DNA from: JAEUQQ01 sp963697285
Lineage (GTDB): Bacteria > Acidobacteriota > Vicinamibacteria > Vicinamibacterales > JAFNAJ01
Length of the DNA stretch: 64,000 bases
NCBI GenBank assembly: GCA_963697285.1
Contig: CAVONI010000010.1
Location: 1-64,000 of the forward strand
Direction: 5' to 3'
Made by a program: the position numbers and the translations under genes. The notes under the pieces were generated by a model. The model did not search any database. It was not told where the DNA came from and was given only the letters and a program-made list of their open reading frames with translations. Positions 1 to 9,200 of the stretch are shown here, one piece after another. Every line of letters begins with the position of its first letter. Positions within the stretch are counted from its first letter, which is position 1.

Positions 1-1143
1 CCCGGGGATGCCTGCCGCCTTCGACACGTCGGCGAAGCGGCCGGGAGCGTCCTGGCGGAGCAGGTGCGCACCAGTCGGGCCCGCGGCGAAGATGTCGGGC
101 CGCAGATCGTTGTCGTAGTCGGCGACGACGATGGCGGTGGCGTCGGCGGTGCCGGGGATCGACGGGCCTCGCGTGAACGCGCCGAGCGCGTTCCACCACA
201 CGGCGCCGTCGGCGATGAGATCCAGATCACCATCGACATCCAGGTCAGCGAGGCAGAGCGCCGGATCGAGCTGGCCAAGCAGCGCATCCGTCCCCTTGGC
301 CGTGACCGTCGTGGCGCCTCCACCTGGCAGAGCCGCGGCGGCACCGACAGTCGGCCCCATGGCGAACGACACGGCCGGCACCTCGCGATCCACCAGGTCA
401 GCCTCCGCGCCGGTCGAGACCACGGCCTCCGCGTAGCGGCCCTGCTCGAAGTACACGTTCGAGAAGGTCGTCGAGTATCCGCTTGCGCGCAGTTCCTGGA
501 AGCGGGCCATGGCGGCGGCCCCGTCGTCGGCCCGTCCGCCCCTGGTCAGCGCGACACCCAGGTTGTACGCGGCGGTGGCGTTGTAGGGCTCGGATGCGAC
601 CGCGGCCCGGAAGAGGTCGGCGGCCTCGTCGTACTTCCGTTGCTGGAGGTACAGCTGCCCGAGGTTCACGCGCGCGCCGAGGTCGGCCGGGTCGATCGCC
701 AGGACCCTGCTGAACGCGCTCTCGGCATCGGCCGCGCGGTTCTCGGCACGAGCGAGCAGGCCAAGGACGTAGTGCGGTTGCGGCGCGTCGGGCCAGCGCT
801 CCACGGCGATCGTGGCTTCCTTGCGCGCTTCGACCGGGTCGGGCACGTAGAGCAGCGCAATGGCCAGGTTGATCCGGGCGAGGCGGTTGCCCGCATCGAT
901 CGCCAGGGCCCGGCGGAAGGCGGCGACAGCCGCCTCGTAGTTGTACTGCTCGAGCTCGGCGACGCCGAGGTTGTTCTCGCGATAGGCCGCGTCGGGGTCC
1001 GCGGCCCGCGCCGACGCCGCGACCGGCGCGGCTGGCTGCCGCGCAGCGATTGCGACGGTCGCGAGCGCCACCGCGCAGGCCAGGCCGACCACCGTGCGTA
1101 TGCGCATCATCCGACGGGTCCGGAGTCCGTAGCCGCGTGTCAT
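1..1143 (-). CDS. TPR and FG-GAP/VCBS repeat protein, partial (C-terminus beyond left edge)
   Basis: 381 codons are open from an ATG at 1143 to the window edge, so the C-terminus is missing. A signal-peptide or anchor-like stretch (RTVVGLACAVALATVAIAA, about residues 15-33) is followed by TPR helices (about 50-200) with motifs such as NLGVAELEQYNYEAAVAAF and NLGQLYLQQRKYDEAADLF. After that comes an FG-GAP/VCBS-type section (DLDVDGDLDLIADG, then DYDNDLRPDIFAAG), ending at a typical CRTAC1-style phrase, FADVSKAAGIPG. It starts 8 bp after the stop of the CRTAC1-like gene and is probably co-transcribed with it. A downstream in-frame ATG at 1110 is an alternative start. The probable role is extracytoplasmic protein or cofactor scaffolding, but no specific function can be read from the sequence. 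Confidence 0.8.
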   Translation of the reverse strand, partial: MTRGYGLRTRRMMRIRTVVGLACAVALATVAIAARQPAAPVAASARAADPDAAYRENNLGVAELEQYNYEAAVAAFRRALAIDAGNRLARINLAIALLYVPDPVEARKEATIAVERWPDAPQPHYVLGLLARAENRAADAESAFSRVLAIDPADLGARVNLGQLYLQQRKYDEAADLFRAAVASEPYNATAAYNLGVALTRGGRADDGAAAMARFQELRASGYSTTFSNVYFEQGRYAEAVVSTGAEADLVDREVPAVSFAMGPTVGAAAALPGGGATTVTAKGTDALLGQLDPALCLADLDVDGDLDLIADGAVWWNALGAFTRGPSIPGTADATAIVVADYDNDLRPDIFAAGPTGAHLLRQDAPGRFADVSKAAGIPG

Positions 1144-1151
1144 GTGCGCCC

Positions 1152-2933
1152 TCACCGCCTGGGCGTAGCCGGTGCCCGGCCCGGACGCGGCGGCGCCGGC
1201 GTCAGCGCGTCGGCCTTCACCACCCCGCTGCCCTCGCGGATCACCAGCAGGCGGTTGACCGCCGGCACGCTCACCCGCTCGACCTTGCCGTTGGGCCACG
1301 CCACTATGACTGCTGTCACCGCCGAGGCGTTCCCCAGGCCGAACGTGACCGGCAACTCGCTCTGCGACAGGTAGCTCGACCCGGTCTTGACGAGGCTCGT
1401 GAACGGCTTCCGGCCGGGAACCTCGATCGTGACCTTCGCGCCGATGCCTCCGCGATTCGACGAAGTCCCGACGAGCGCCACGCGGAGGAAGCCGTTGCGG
1501 TTGCCACCCTCGTTGCGCAGCAGTCGCGCGGGGCCGTTGTTGACCGTCACCAGGACGTCAAGGTCGCCATCGTTGTCGTAGTCGCCGTAGGCGGCGCCGC
1601 GTCCCACGACGGGCTTCGTGAGTGCAGGGCCCACCTCGGCGCTGAGATCGGCGAAGCGGCGCTCGCCGAGGTTGCGGAACAGGTGGGCCGGCTGCGCGTA
1701 CTTCACCTTGGGCTGCACGCGCTCGATGTCGTCGGCCACGTGGCCGTTGGCCGAGAACACGTCGAGCCGTCCATCCAGGTCGACGTCGAAGAAGAAGCAC
1801 CCGAAGGTGAGGCTCAGCAGCGTGGCGCGTCCCAGCGTCGACCGCGGCGCCTCGTCGATGAACAACCCCGTGCCCTCGTTGTTGTAGAGGGCCATCATCT
1901 CGTTCGCGAAGTTGCCGACGATCAGGCTCTGTCGCCCCGACGCGTCGTAGTCGCCCGCGTCGACGCCCATCCCGGCCCGCGCCACGCCGGCCTCGTTGAA
2001 CGCCACGCCGGCCGACACCGCGACGTCCACGAAGGTCCCGTCGCCCTTGTTGCGATAAAGGCGGTTGGGCTGCGTGTCGTTGGCGACGAACAGGTCGAGG
2101 CGCCCGTCGCCGTTGTCGTCGATCAACGCCACGCCCAGGGCCTTGGAATTCGCGTCGAACAGCCCCGCCTTTCGTGTCGCGTCCTCGAACGTGCCGTCGC
2201 CCCGGTTCCTGTAGAAGGTGCCGCTCTGGCCCTTGTACGACTCGGGCGTGCAGTAGGTCTTCGCCTTGCCGTCGAGCGTGCAGAACAGATCCTTGTCGAT
2301 CGACCACTGCACGTAGTTGGCGACGTACAGGTCGAGTTTCCCGTCGGCGTCCGCGTCGAACCACGCGGCGCTGGTCGAGAAGCCTGGATCGCCGACGCCC
2401 GCGCGGGCCGTCACCTCGGTGAAGCGCCAGTTCCCGTCGTTGCGGAACAGCCGGTTCGGCCCGAGCGCCGTGACGTAGAGGTCGACGTCGCCGTCGTTGT
2501 CGTAGTCGGCGGCCGCGACACCCATCCCATAGAACTGCGCTGCGAGTCCCGCCTGCCGCGTCACGTCGGTGAACGTCCCGTCATGGTTGTTCCGATACAC
2601 CGCCGGCAGCGATGGCCTGGCCGGCTGCCCGGGCCAGGTGGTCGAGTTGACGAGAACAATGTCCTGCCAGCCGTCGCCGTCGAGATCCGCGAACGCCCCG
2701 CCCGATCCCATCGTCTCGGGCAGGTACTTCTTGCCGAAGGCGCCGCTCACGTGGCGAAAGGTGATCCCCGCCGACGTCGTGACGTCCGAGAACGACAGGG
2801 GCAACGAGGCGGCTGGCGCCTGCGCCGGCAGGCGCGCCAGCGACGCCACCGCCAGCACCACGGCCAGCACGACACTCGCGGCAGGGCCGGTCGCACCCGC
2901 CCCTTGCCCTCCACGCTCGCGTACCGCCCTCAC
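1152..2933 (-). CDS. CRTAC1 family protein with FG-GAP repeats and ASPIC/UnbV C-terminal domain
   Basis: 593 aa from a GTG start at 2933, which overlaps the upstream stop by 4 nt (GTGA at 2930-2933) and implies translational coupling. There is an N-terminal hydrophobic secretion signal (about residues 18-42). A seven-bladed-propeller-type array of FG-GAP/VCBS repeats follows, with calcium-loop signatures such as DLDGDGWQDIVLVN, DYDNDGDVDLYVTA, DADADGKLDLYVAN and DVDLDGRLDVFSAN. The C-terminal ASPIC/UnbV domain (about 500-565) carries NRGGIGAKV and VAWPNGKVERV. The family is abundant in Acidobacteriota and Planctomycetota and is exported. Its biochemical role is poorly defined. The neighbouring multiheme cytochrome and TPR-VCBS genes suggest one envelope complex. 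Confidence 0.9.
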   Translation of the reverse strand: MRAVRERGGQGAGATGPAASVVLAVVLAVASLARLPAQAPAASLPLSFSDVTTSAGITFRHVSGAFGKKYLPETMGSGGAFADLDGDGWQDIVLVNSTTWPGQPARPSLPAVYRNNHDGTFTDVTRQAGLAAQFYGMGVAAADYDNDGDVDLYVTALGPNRLFRNDGNWRFTEVTARAGVGDPGFSTSAAWFDADADGKLDLYVANYVQWSIDKDLFCTLDGKAKTYCTPESYKGQSGTFYRNRGDGTFEDATRKAGLFDANSKALGVALIDDNGDGRLDLFVANDTQPNRLYRNKGDGTFVDVAVSAGVAFNEAGVARAGMGVDAGDYDASGRQSLIVGNFANEMMALYNNEGTGLFIDEAPRSTLGRATLLSLTFGCFFFDVDLDGRLDVFSANGHVADDIERVQPKVKYAQPAHLFRNLGERRFADLSAEVGPALTKPVVGRGAAYGDYDNDGDLDVLVTVNNGPARLLRNEGGNRNGFLRVALVGTSSNRGGIGAKVTIEVPGRKPFTSLVKTGSSYLSQSELPVTFGLGNASAVTAVIVAWPNGKVERVSVPAVNRLLVIREGSGVVKADALTPAPPRPGRAPATPRR

Positions 2934-5824
2934 TGCGTGCCTCCCGCGGTCGCCGGAGGCGTGACCGGCCGCCGCGCCGCGGTCATCGGGGGCTTTGCTC
3001 GCGCCCGCCCCGGTGTTGCCGTGTAAGTGCCGGCGACCGTGCCCGACACTGTCGCGTGCTCGTGGATGGCCTGCCGCTCGTTGTTGTCGTGCGGATGCAG
3101 TTGCCGATACGGCCCCGTGATGGCCTGTGCGGATTCGTCGGCCTTGAAACGCTCGTACAACGTCTGTTCGCGCGCGGCCCCTGCGGCATCTCCCAGGCCC
3201 TGGTAGGCCAGCATCAGGTTGTAGTGCGCCTGCAGGTCCTCGGGATCGACGTCGAGTGCGGCTCTGAACTCGGTGACCGCCTCGGTGTACTGCCGCTTCA
3301 GGAAGAGCACGCGCCCCAGCTGGTTGCGGACGACGCGATCACGGGGATACTGCGCCGCTGCCTTCCTCAAGTGCTCCACCGCCTCGTCGTACCGGCCCGC
3401 AGACTTCAGCGCCGTGCCAAGGAAGAAGTGCGTCTTGGCGAGATCGGGCGCCAGCGTCAGGGCCTTGCGCAGCACCTCCTCTGCGCCGGTGATGTTGCCC
3501 TCCTGCACGCGGGCGCGCCCCACGTTGACATAGCCGTCGGCGTAGCCCGGGTCCATCTGCGTGACCTTCAGGAACGCCGCCTCGGCCCCTTTCAGGTCGC
3601 CTTGCAGCAGGAGGCCTATGCCGTAGTCGTTCCAGCGCTCGCGGACTGACGCGTCGAGCAGCGGGGCGTCTGGAGGGAGGGCGGCGCCATTTGGCAGCAC
3701 CTGCAGTTCGGCGTTCGCCTCGGCCACCACCGTGATGGGCAGGTCAGGGATCTGCTTCATCGCGCCCGAGACCTTCGACGTGTCGCCGGTGAACACCCAC
3801 CGGCCGTTGTCGTGGTGCGCGTCAACGGTGAAGTCGCCCTGCTGCGGATCGCGCACACCGGCGTAGGCCCACTGCGTGTTCCACCAGGCGAACTTGCGGT
3901 AGTTGACCTTCGCCTTCAGCGAGATGGGCCCGACAACGTCCTTCGGCACCTCGAGACGGTAGTGCACCGTATCGGCCGCGCCCGGTGGCACAAGCCGGAC
4001 GTAGGCGACCGATCGCGTCGCGAAGGCGTTGCGCTTGTTGATCGGATTGCCCTGGCCGTCGAGCATCAGGCTCCGGTAGAAGTGGGCGCCGGGCTCCACC
4101 GGCCCCTTGCCATCGGCCTCGACGAGGCCGCTGTGGAGGATCGTCTGGCCGCGGCCGTCGGTTGCCTGCAACTCCACCCACACGTCGAACCCGTCCACCG
4201 TCCCACCCGGGAAGAAGTGGCCGACCTTTCGCGTGCGGACGACCACTTCGACGCGCACCGACTCCCCGGGACGGACGGCCACCGGCACCCGGCCGAGCGG
4301 GCCGACCACCTCGGCGGGCGCGGTGAGGATCTGCCCGGCGGCCCCGAAGGCCATCGACTCTTCGCCGACCGCCATGGAACTCGACAGCCTGGGCTCGGCG
4401 CGCGCCCCGACCGACCGCGCCTCGGTCTGCGGGCCGCCGCGCACGATGCCGAACAGGTCGACCGTGACCTGGCCGTTCTGCAGGAAGCGCTGCACCGCCT
4501 CGAGCTGCGTCGTGTCGCCATTGACGAACGGCACGGCCGTGTTCGCCGCCGGGAACCGGTGCGACTTGATCAACCCGTTCTTGGCGGCCGGATCGTTCGA
4601 GGCGACGAGTTCCATGTGGCAATCGGCGCACTTCTGCGGCTTGGCAGGGTAGTAGAACGACCGCGCGCCCATGCCCGAGACGCCCGACGCCTGCCAGTTG
4701 TCGTAGTCGTTGAAGCCACGAATCCACCGGTAGCTGTTCACCGGGGCATCGAGATGCACCTTGTGGCACGACGAACAGAAATCCGCGGTCTGGTCGGTGT
4801 GGAACGGCTTGAGAAACGTCTCGCGGTGGACCTGCGGGTCGAGCGCCAGCAACTTGTCGTGCGACCACCGCAGCAACGGCTGCTCGCTGACGGCCAGGTC
4901 GTGCAGCGGCGGGTATTCGATCTCGAAGTCGCCCTGCCCCATCGTGCTCCTCACGTGCGTGATGGCGTGGCACGACATGCAGCCGAGCCCGGCCTGTGCC
5001 TCTGGCGTGTCAATCTGCTCCTTGATGGGGCGGTCGAAGCGGCCGTTGAAGAACACGGCGTGGTCATGGCAGCCCGCGCACCACTTCGAGGGCTGGGTCC
5101 CCACGACGTCCTGCATGTACTCGATCGACTTCCGGTACCACTGGTTGTTGAACGACGAGAAGTGGTGCATCGACGAGTTCCACTGGTCGTAGATGTCCTT
5201 GTGGCACCGCGCACACGACTCGCTGGTCATGAAGAAGTTCGACGGGATGATGCCGCGCGTGTTGGTCGTCGCGGACGAGGGGTGGAACGGGCTGGCGGCA
5301 CCATCGCCTTCTTCGGACATCGAGACGGGAACGACCGTGGGGTTCTGGATCCGGTACGCCTGGCGCCGCGCGTCGTCGTGTCCCCGGGCCACCACCAGCG
5401 ACGCCAGCCCGCTGCCGACGGCGATGACGAGCCCCGTCACGAGCAGCGCACGCGCGGCGCCGGCGACGCGCCACGCCAACCGCGCGAGGAACAGGCAGAG
5501 CAACACGGCCCCGATGGCCGACGACAGCACGTGCGCGTCGATCAGCCAGCGATACGGGCGCGTGGCGCCCCACCAGAGCACGGCCACGCCGAACGCGAGG
5601 CTGATCGCCAGCGGCGCGGCCGCCAGCCACAGCAGGGGGGTACCGCCGTGCCGCTTCAGTACGGCGGCTGCGACGACGGCCAGCGCGATGCCGAGGAGGG
5701 GGTGGCTCACGACGTTGGCGAAATACCACAACGTGGCTGCAGACGAGGCCCAGAGATAGGCGCTGTTCACGAGGAGCACGATCGTGGCAACGATGAGCCA
5801 CCGGCCGCTTGAAAGTCGCGTCAC
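2930..5824 (-). CDS. Membrane-anchored five-heme cytochrome c with C-terminal TPRs
   Basis: 964 aa from a GTG at 5824, with an SD-like GAGGAAG about 5 nt upstream. Residues 8-146 hold about five hydrophobic membrane segments. The cytochrome section has five CxxCH heme-binding motifs: C204-H208 (CARCH), C249-H253 (CAGCH), C282-H286 (CMSCH), C350-H354 (CSSCH) and C399-H403 (CADCH). Extra histidines such as the HH pair near 220 could be distal ligands. This arrangement resembles the cytochrome c554/c-prime type family. A beta-rich region follows (about 500-700), then TPR repeats (about 735-915) with motifs like YADGYVNVGRARVQEGNITGA. It is the first gene of the operon with the CRTAC1 and TPR-VCBS genes. 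The likely role is periplasmic electron transfer; the redox partner is unknown. Confidence 0.87.
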   Translation of the reverse strand: MTRLSSGRWLIVATIVLLVNSAYLWASSAATLWYFANVVSHPLLGIALAVVAAAVLKRHGGTPLLWLAAAPLAISLAFGVAVLWWGATRPYRWLIDAHVLSSAIGAVLLCLFLARLAWRVAGAARALLVTGLVIAVGSGLASLVVARGHDDARRQAYRIQNPTVVPVSMSEEGDGAASPFHPSSATTNTRGIIPSNFFMTSESCARCHKDIYDQWNSSMHHFSSFNNQWYRKSIEYMQDVVGTQPSKWCAGCHDHAVFFNGRFDRPIKEQIDTPEAQAGLGCMSCHAITHVRSTMGQGDFEIEYPPLHDLAVSEQPLLRWSHDKLLALDPQVHRETFLKPFHTDQTADFCSSCHKVHLDAPVNSYRWIRGFNDYDNWQASGVSGMGARSFYYPAKPQKCADCHMELVASNDPAAKNGLIKSHRFPAANTAVPFVNGDTTQLEAVQRFLQNGQVTVDLFGIVRGGPQTEARSVGARAEPRLSSSMAVGEESMAFGAAGQILTAPAEVVGPLGRVPVAVRPGESVRVEVVVRTRKVGHFFPGGTVDGFDVWVELQATDGRGQTILHSGLVEADGKGPVEPGAHFYRSLMLDGQGNPINKRNAFATRSVAYVRLVPPGAADTVHYRLEVPKDVVGPISLKAKVNYRKFAWWNTQWAYAGVRDPQQGDFTVDAHHDNGRWVFTGDTSKVSGAMKQIPDLPITVVAEANAELQVLPNGAALPPDAPLLDASVRERWNDYGIGLLLQGDLKGAEAAFLKVTQMDPGYADGYVNVGRARVQEGNITGAEEVLRKALTLAPDLAKTHFFLGTALKSAGRYDEAVEHLRKAAAQYPRDRVVRNQLGRVLFLKRQYTEAVTEFRAALDVDPEDLQAHYNLMLAYQGLGDAAGAAREQTLYERFKADESAQAITGPYRQLHPHDNNERQAIHEHATVSGTVAGTYTATPGRARAKPPMTAARRPVTPPATAGGTQ

Positions 5825-6221
5825 TGCTTCTTCCTCAGGAGGATTGCTGCTGCGGTCCGACCGAGCCCGATGGTGTCACGCGCGGCGGCCCGGCGTGCAC
5901 TGTTGGTGAATGCTGGAAGGCTACCCCGGCGGCAGATCACGGTCAAGGTTCTCGACCGGTCTTCGCCCAGCGCATGGTCGGCGACGAGGTCCACGAAGGG
6001 CAGATGCTTCTCGAGTTCGACGCCGACGCCGTCGCGCAGCAGGCGCGCAGCCTGCTGACGCAGGTCGTGATCACCAACCGTGAACGTGTCGAGGCGCCGG
6101 CGAATGCGGTACGCAGGGGCGGCTATCCATGAGGGCCGGGAAGTCCGTTTGGGGGTGCCCGCGGTGGGTCGTGCGCTCGTGGCGGACGCCCGAATGGAAA
6201 GCCGTCTCCCGACCCTGTCGG
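5825..6221. other. 397-bp intergenic region holding an EIIA-Glc relic
   Basis: This is the gap between the start of the cytochrome gene (reading left) and the end of the large minus-strand propeller protein. Its first part should carry the promoter of the cytochrome operon, but I can point to no clear -35/-10 pair. The middle, at 5947-6092, is a gene fragment related to the PTS gene at 10834 and is described separately. The remainder (6093-6221) shows no recognisable feature. Short open frames here have shadow-like composition. Confidence 0.6.
5947..6092 (+). pseudogene. Internally deleted relic of a PTS EIIA-Glc domain
   Basis: The translation VFAQRMVGD joined directly to EVHEGQMLLEFDADAVAQQ and then ARSLLTQVVITNRERV matches residues 24-32 and about 96-131 of the EIIA domain encoded at 10834-13473. 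The 63 residues between them, which include the catalytic histidine H74 and its partner H59, are absent. DNA identity is high on both sides of the junction. The intact gene has the 8-bp repeat CGGCGACG at 10923-10930 and again at 11112-11119. Deletion between these copies removes 189 bp in frame and reproduces the junction seen here. There is no start codon or ribosome-binding site of its own, so it is almost certainly non-functional. Confidence 0.8.
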
Positions 6222-9200
6222 TTACTGCACCCGCGTGGCCAGGCTGTTGGAACCGGCGGCCCACGTCACGCCGTTTGCGTTGCTGTACATCGCGCGTTCG
6301 ACGACGATGAGCGCGGGGTTGCCGGGCCGTTGGCTCTGCACGATCGCGCCGAACCGCTTGCCAGCGGCCGCGGCCACCTCGGGCCCGACGGCGATGTTCG
6401 TGCGGGAGTTGGCGAGCACCGAGCGCGTGATCGCCTCGGAGGTGCCGTCTTCGAAATAGAAGACGACGCGGACCGTGTCGTCGAAGTCAGACACATTGGC
6501 GACGAGGATGTAGGTCTCCATGTCGAACGGCCCGCCCACCTCGCCCTCGGCCAGCGCCCACGTCGAGCCCGGCCGCAACGCCCCGGCGGCGTTGTGGCCT
6601 TCGAACCACTCCGCGAAGGCCCCGGGCCACCACAACGACCGCTCGGCGATGAACGCCACGCCGTTGACGGCCGTGAACCTCGCCGAGACCGCCGTGTTGC
6701 CCAGCGGCGTTCCCGCGAACCCCTCGAAGGTCTCCAGATCCGCCCAGATGTTGAACCGGCTCATCGGCGCGATCGTGTACTGCCTGGTCAACACCCGCCC
6801 GTCGGGCAACAGGTATTGCCCGTCGATCACCGCGGCCTCCGAACCGGGATTCGCGAGCAGGTAGAAGAGGTCGAGGTAGGGTCCCGTAGCCCCCTCTGCG
6901 AAGAACCACTGCATGGCCGGGCCCGGCACGCCCGCCGACTCGTGGCCTGCCGCGAAGAACTGCCCCGGCCGGTCGAGGTACATCGCCCGCTCCACGATCA
7001 CCGGCACCGAGGCGACAACGACCGCCGACACCTCGGCGTTTGCCAACCGCGGGTCCTCGACGTTCACCCAGACGTTGAATCGCGTACGCCGCGCCACCGT
7101 GTACGCCTTCGTGAACGGAGGTGCCGGGGCCGGCAGCAGGTACGTGATCGAGACCTGCGCGTCGGTGTCGGCCGGGTTCTGAATCAGGTAGAACAGGCTG
7201 AAACCGCCAAGCGTCGCGCCCTCGGCCAGGTACCACGTCGTCAGCGGCACGGCGATGGACGTCTCCGCGTGGCTGCCATAGCCGCTCGCGTCCCATCGCA
7301 TCGTGCGATCGGCGATCAGGGGCTGACCCGACTCGATCACGGTCGAGAACTCGGCGTTGGTGAGCCCGGCGATCAGTTCCGGGTTGACGGTCACGCGCGA
7401 CAGGCCGTCGACGTCGACGTCATGCACGACGTTCGTTCCGGTGTTGAGCTGGTACGTCAGGCGCGCGGTGGTCGGATCGGGCGTGGCATTGAACAAGGCA
7501 AAGGTCGTGTCGAAGAAATCACTCGTCGCTCCCTCGGCGAAGTACCGCGTGAACCGACCCGCTGTCACCAGGAAGTCGTCGACCCTCGTACCGCACGAGG
7601 CCGTCGTCACGGTCGACGACGCTGGGTCGAAGGTGAAGCCATCGCGGTTGGGGCTGACCGTGACCGCCTGGCCGGGCACCACCTCGGTCACGCTGAACCG
7701 CCCCTCGGCGTCGGTGACCACGGGTGGAGCCAGGGCCGGCGAAATCGAGATCGTGACGCCTGACACCGCCATTCCGAGGCGATCGCGCACCATCCCGGCG
7801 ATCTCGGGCCGGCAGGTGCCGACGAAATCGGCCTGCTGGTCGGTGGCCATGTCGGTGAAGGACCTCGACGATGGCGTGAACACGTAGCCGATGGCCGAGG
7901 GCGTCACGATGTAGGTGCCCACGCCCGGGAGATCCCCGAACGCGAACCTTCCGTCGGGAGTCGTGGTCGCCGTCTTCGCAGCACCCCCTGTGAGCGTGAC
8001 GGTCACCGAGCCCAGGCCGGCGTTGCCTCCATCGCGGACCTGACCTGAGATGTCGTGCCGCTGCGGAGGGCTGGCCGTGAAGTCGGCCCGCTGATCGCCC
8101 GCAAGGCTGGTGACAGTCGCCGATGCTGGCGTGAACACGAATCCTCTCGCCGACGGCGTCACGGTGTAGTTCGCACCTCTGGGCAGATCGGCGAACACGT
8201 ACGTCCCGTCGGCGGCCGTCGTCGTCGTCATCGCAGCCCCGCCTGCGAGGATGACGGGCACGTTGGGCATGGCGCGGTTGGCGCCATCGCTGACGATTCC
8301 CGAGATGGTGGACCCAGAGCTGCCGAGGAAGTCGGCCCGCTGGTCGGACGCCATGTTGCTGAAGGACGCCGATGGCGGGTCGAACACGTACCCCGGAGCC
8401 GACGGTGTGACCGTGTAGGTCAGGCCTTGCGCGAGGTTGGCAAACGCATATGACCCGTCGGCTGCGGTGGTCGTCGTGGACGAGGCGCCGCCACTCAGCG
8501 TCACCGTGACGCCAGACAGCGCCACGTTGCCGACCCCGCGGACCTGCCCGGAGATGGACCATCGCGACGGCGCGACGATGATGGTGGTCGTGGCGGTGGC
8601 GGCGTTGTTCGACGTCGTGGCGTCAATCGCCGCACTCGAGACGGTCGCGGAGGCAGTGGCCGTCCCTGGCGCGGAGTACCGCACCCTCATGGTCCGGCTG
8701 GTTTGCGGGCCGACGGCGAGCGTGCCGAGGGCGAAGGTGACAACGTTGCCCGACGGCGTCGCTCCCCCCTCGGCCGCGACGAACGTCGCGCCGGCCGGCA
8801 CCACGGCGCGCACCGCGACGCTGCTGGCCACGGAGGGGCCGTTGTTCGAGACTGCGTAGGTATAGGTGACGAGCTGGTTCGTCTCCGCAGGATCCGGTGC
8901 ATCGGTCACGGTAACCGACAGGTCGGCGACGCTCGGGGTGGGTGCGAAGATATTGGTGCCCGCGGTCTGCGGCGTGAAGATCAGGTCGGTGGCGTCGCTC
9001 ACGAACGCGATCGCACCGCCTGCGAGCAGCGTCGACGACTGGCTGGCGGCATTCGCCGTGGCGTTGCCCGTCCTTGCGATGGTGGTGAGGGTGGTCGCCT
9101 GGGCGAGCCGATCCCGCACGAACAGATCGTCGACGCCATTGAGGTCGGCGATGCCCGGCTGAAGGTAGTCGGTCGCAGCAGAGCGCCACGAGACGTAGCG

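Noticed and set aside
3812..5812. 666-aa plus-strand open frame opposite the multiheme cytochrome
   Set aside because: The five CxxCH motifs and TPRs are on the minus strand; this frame is only the complement of them.
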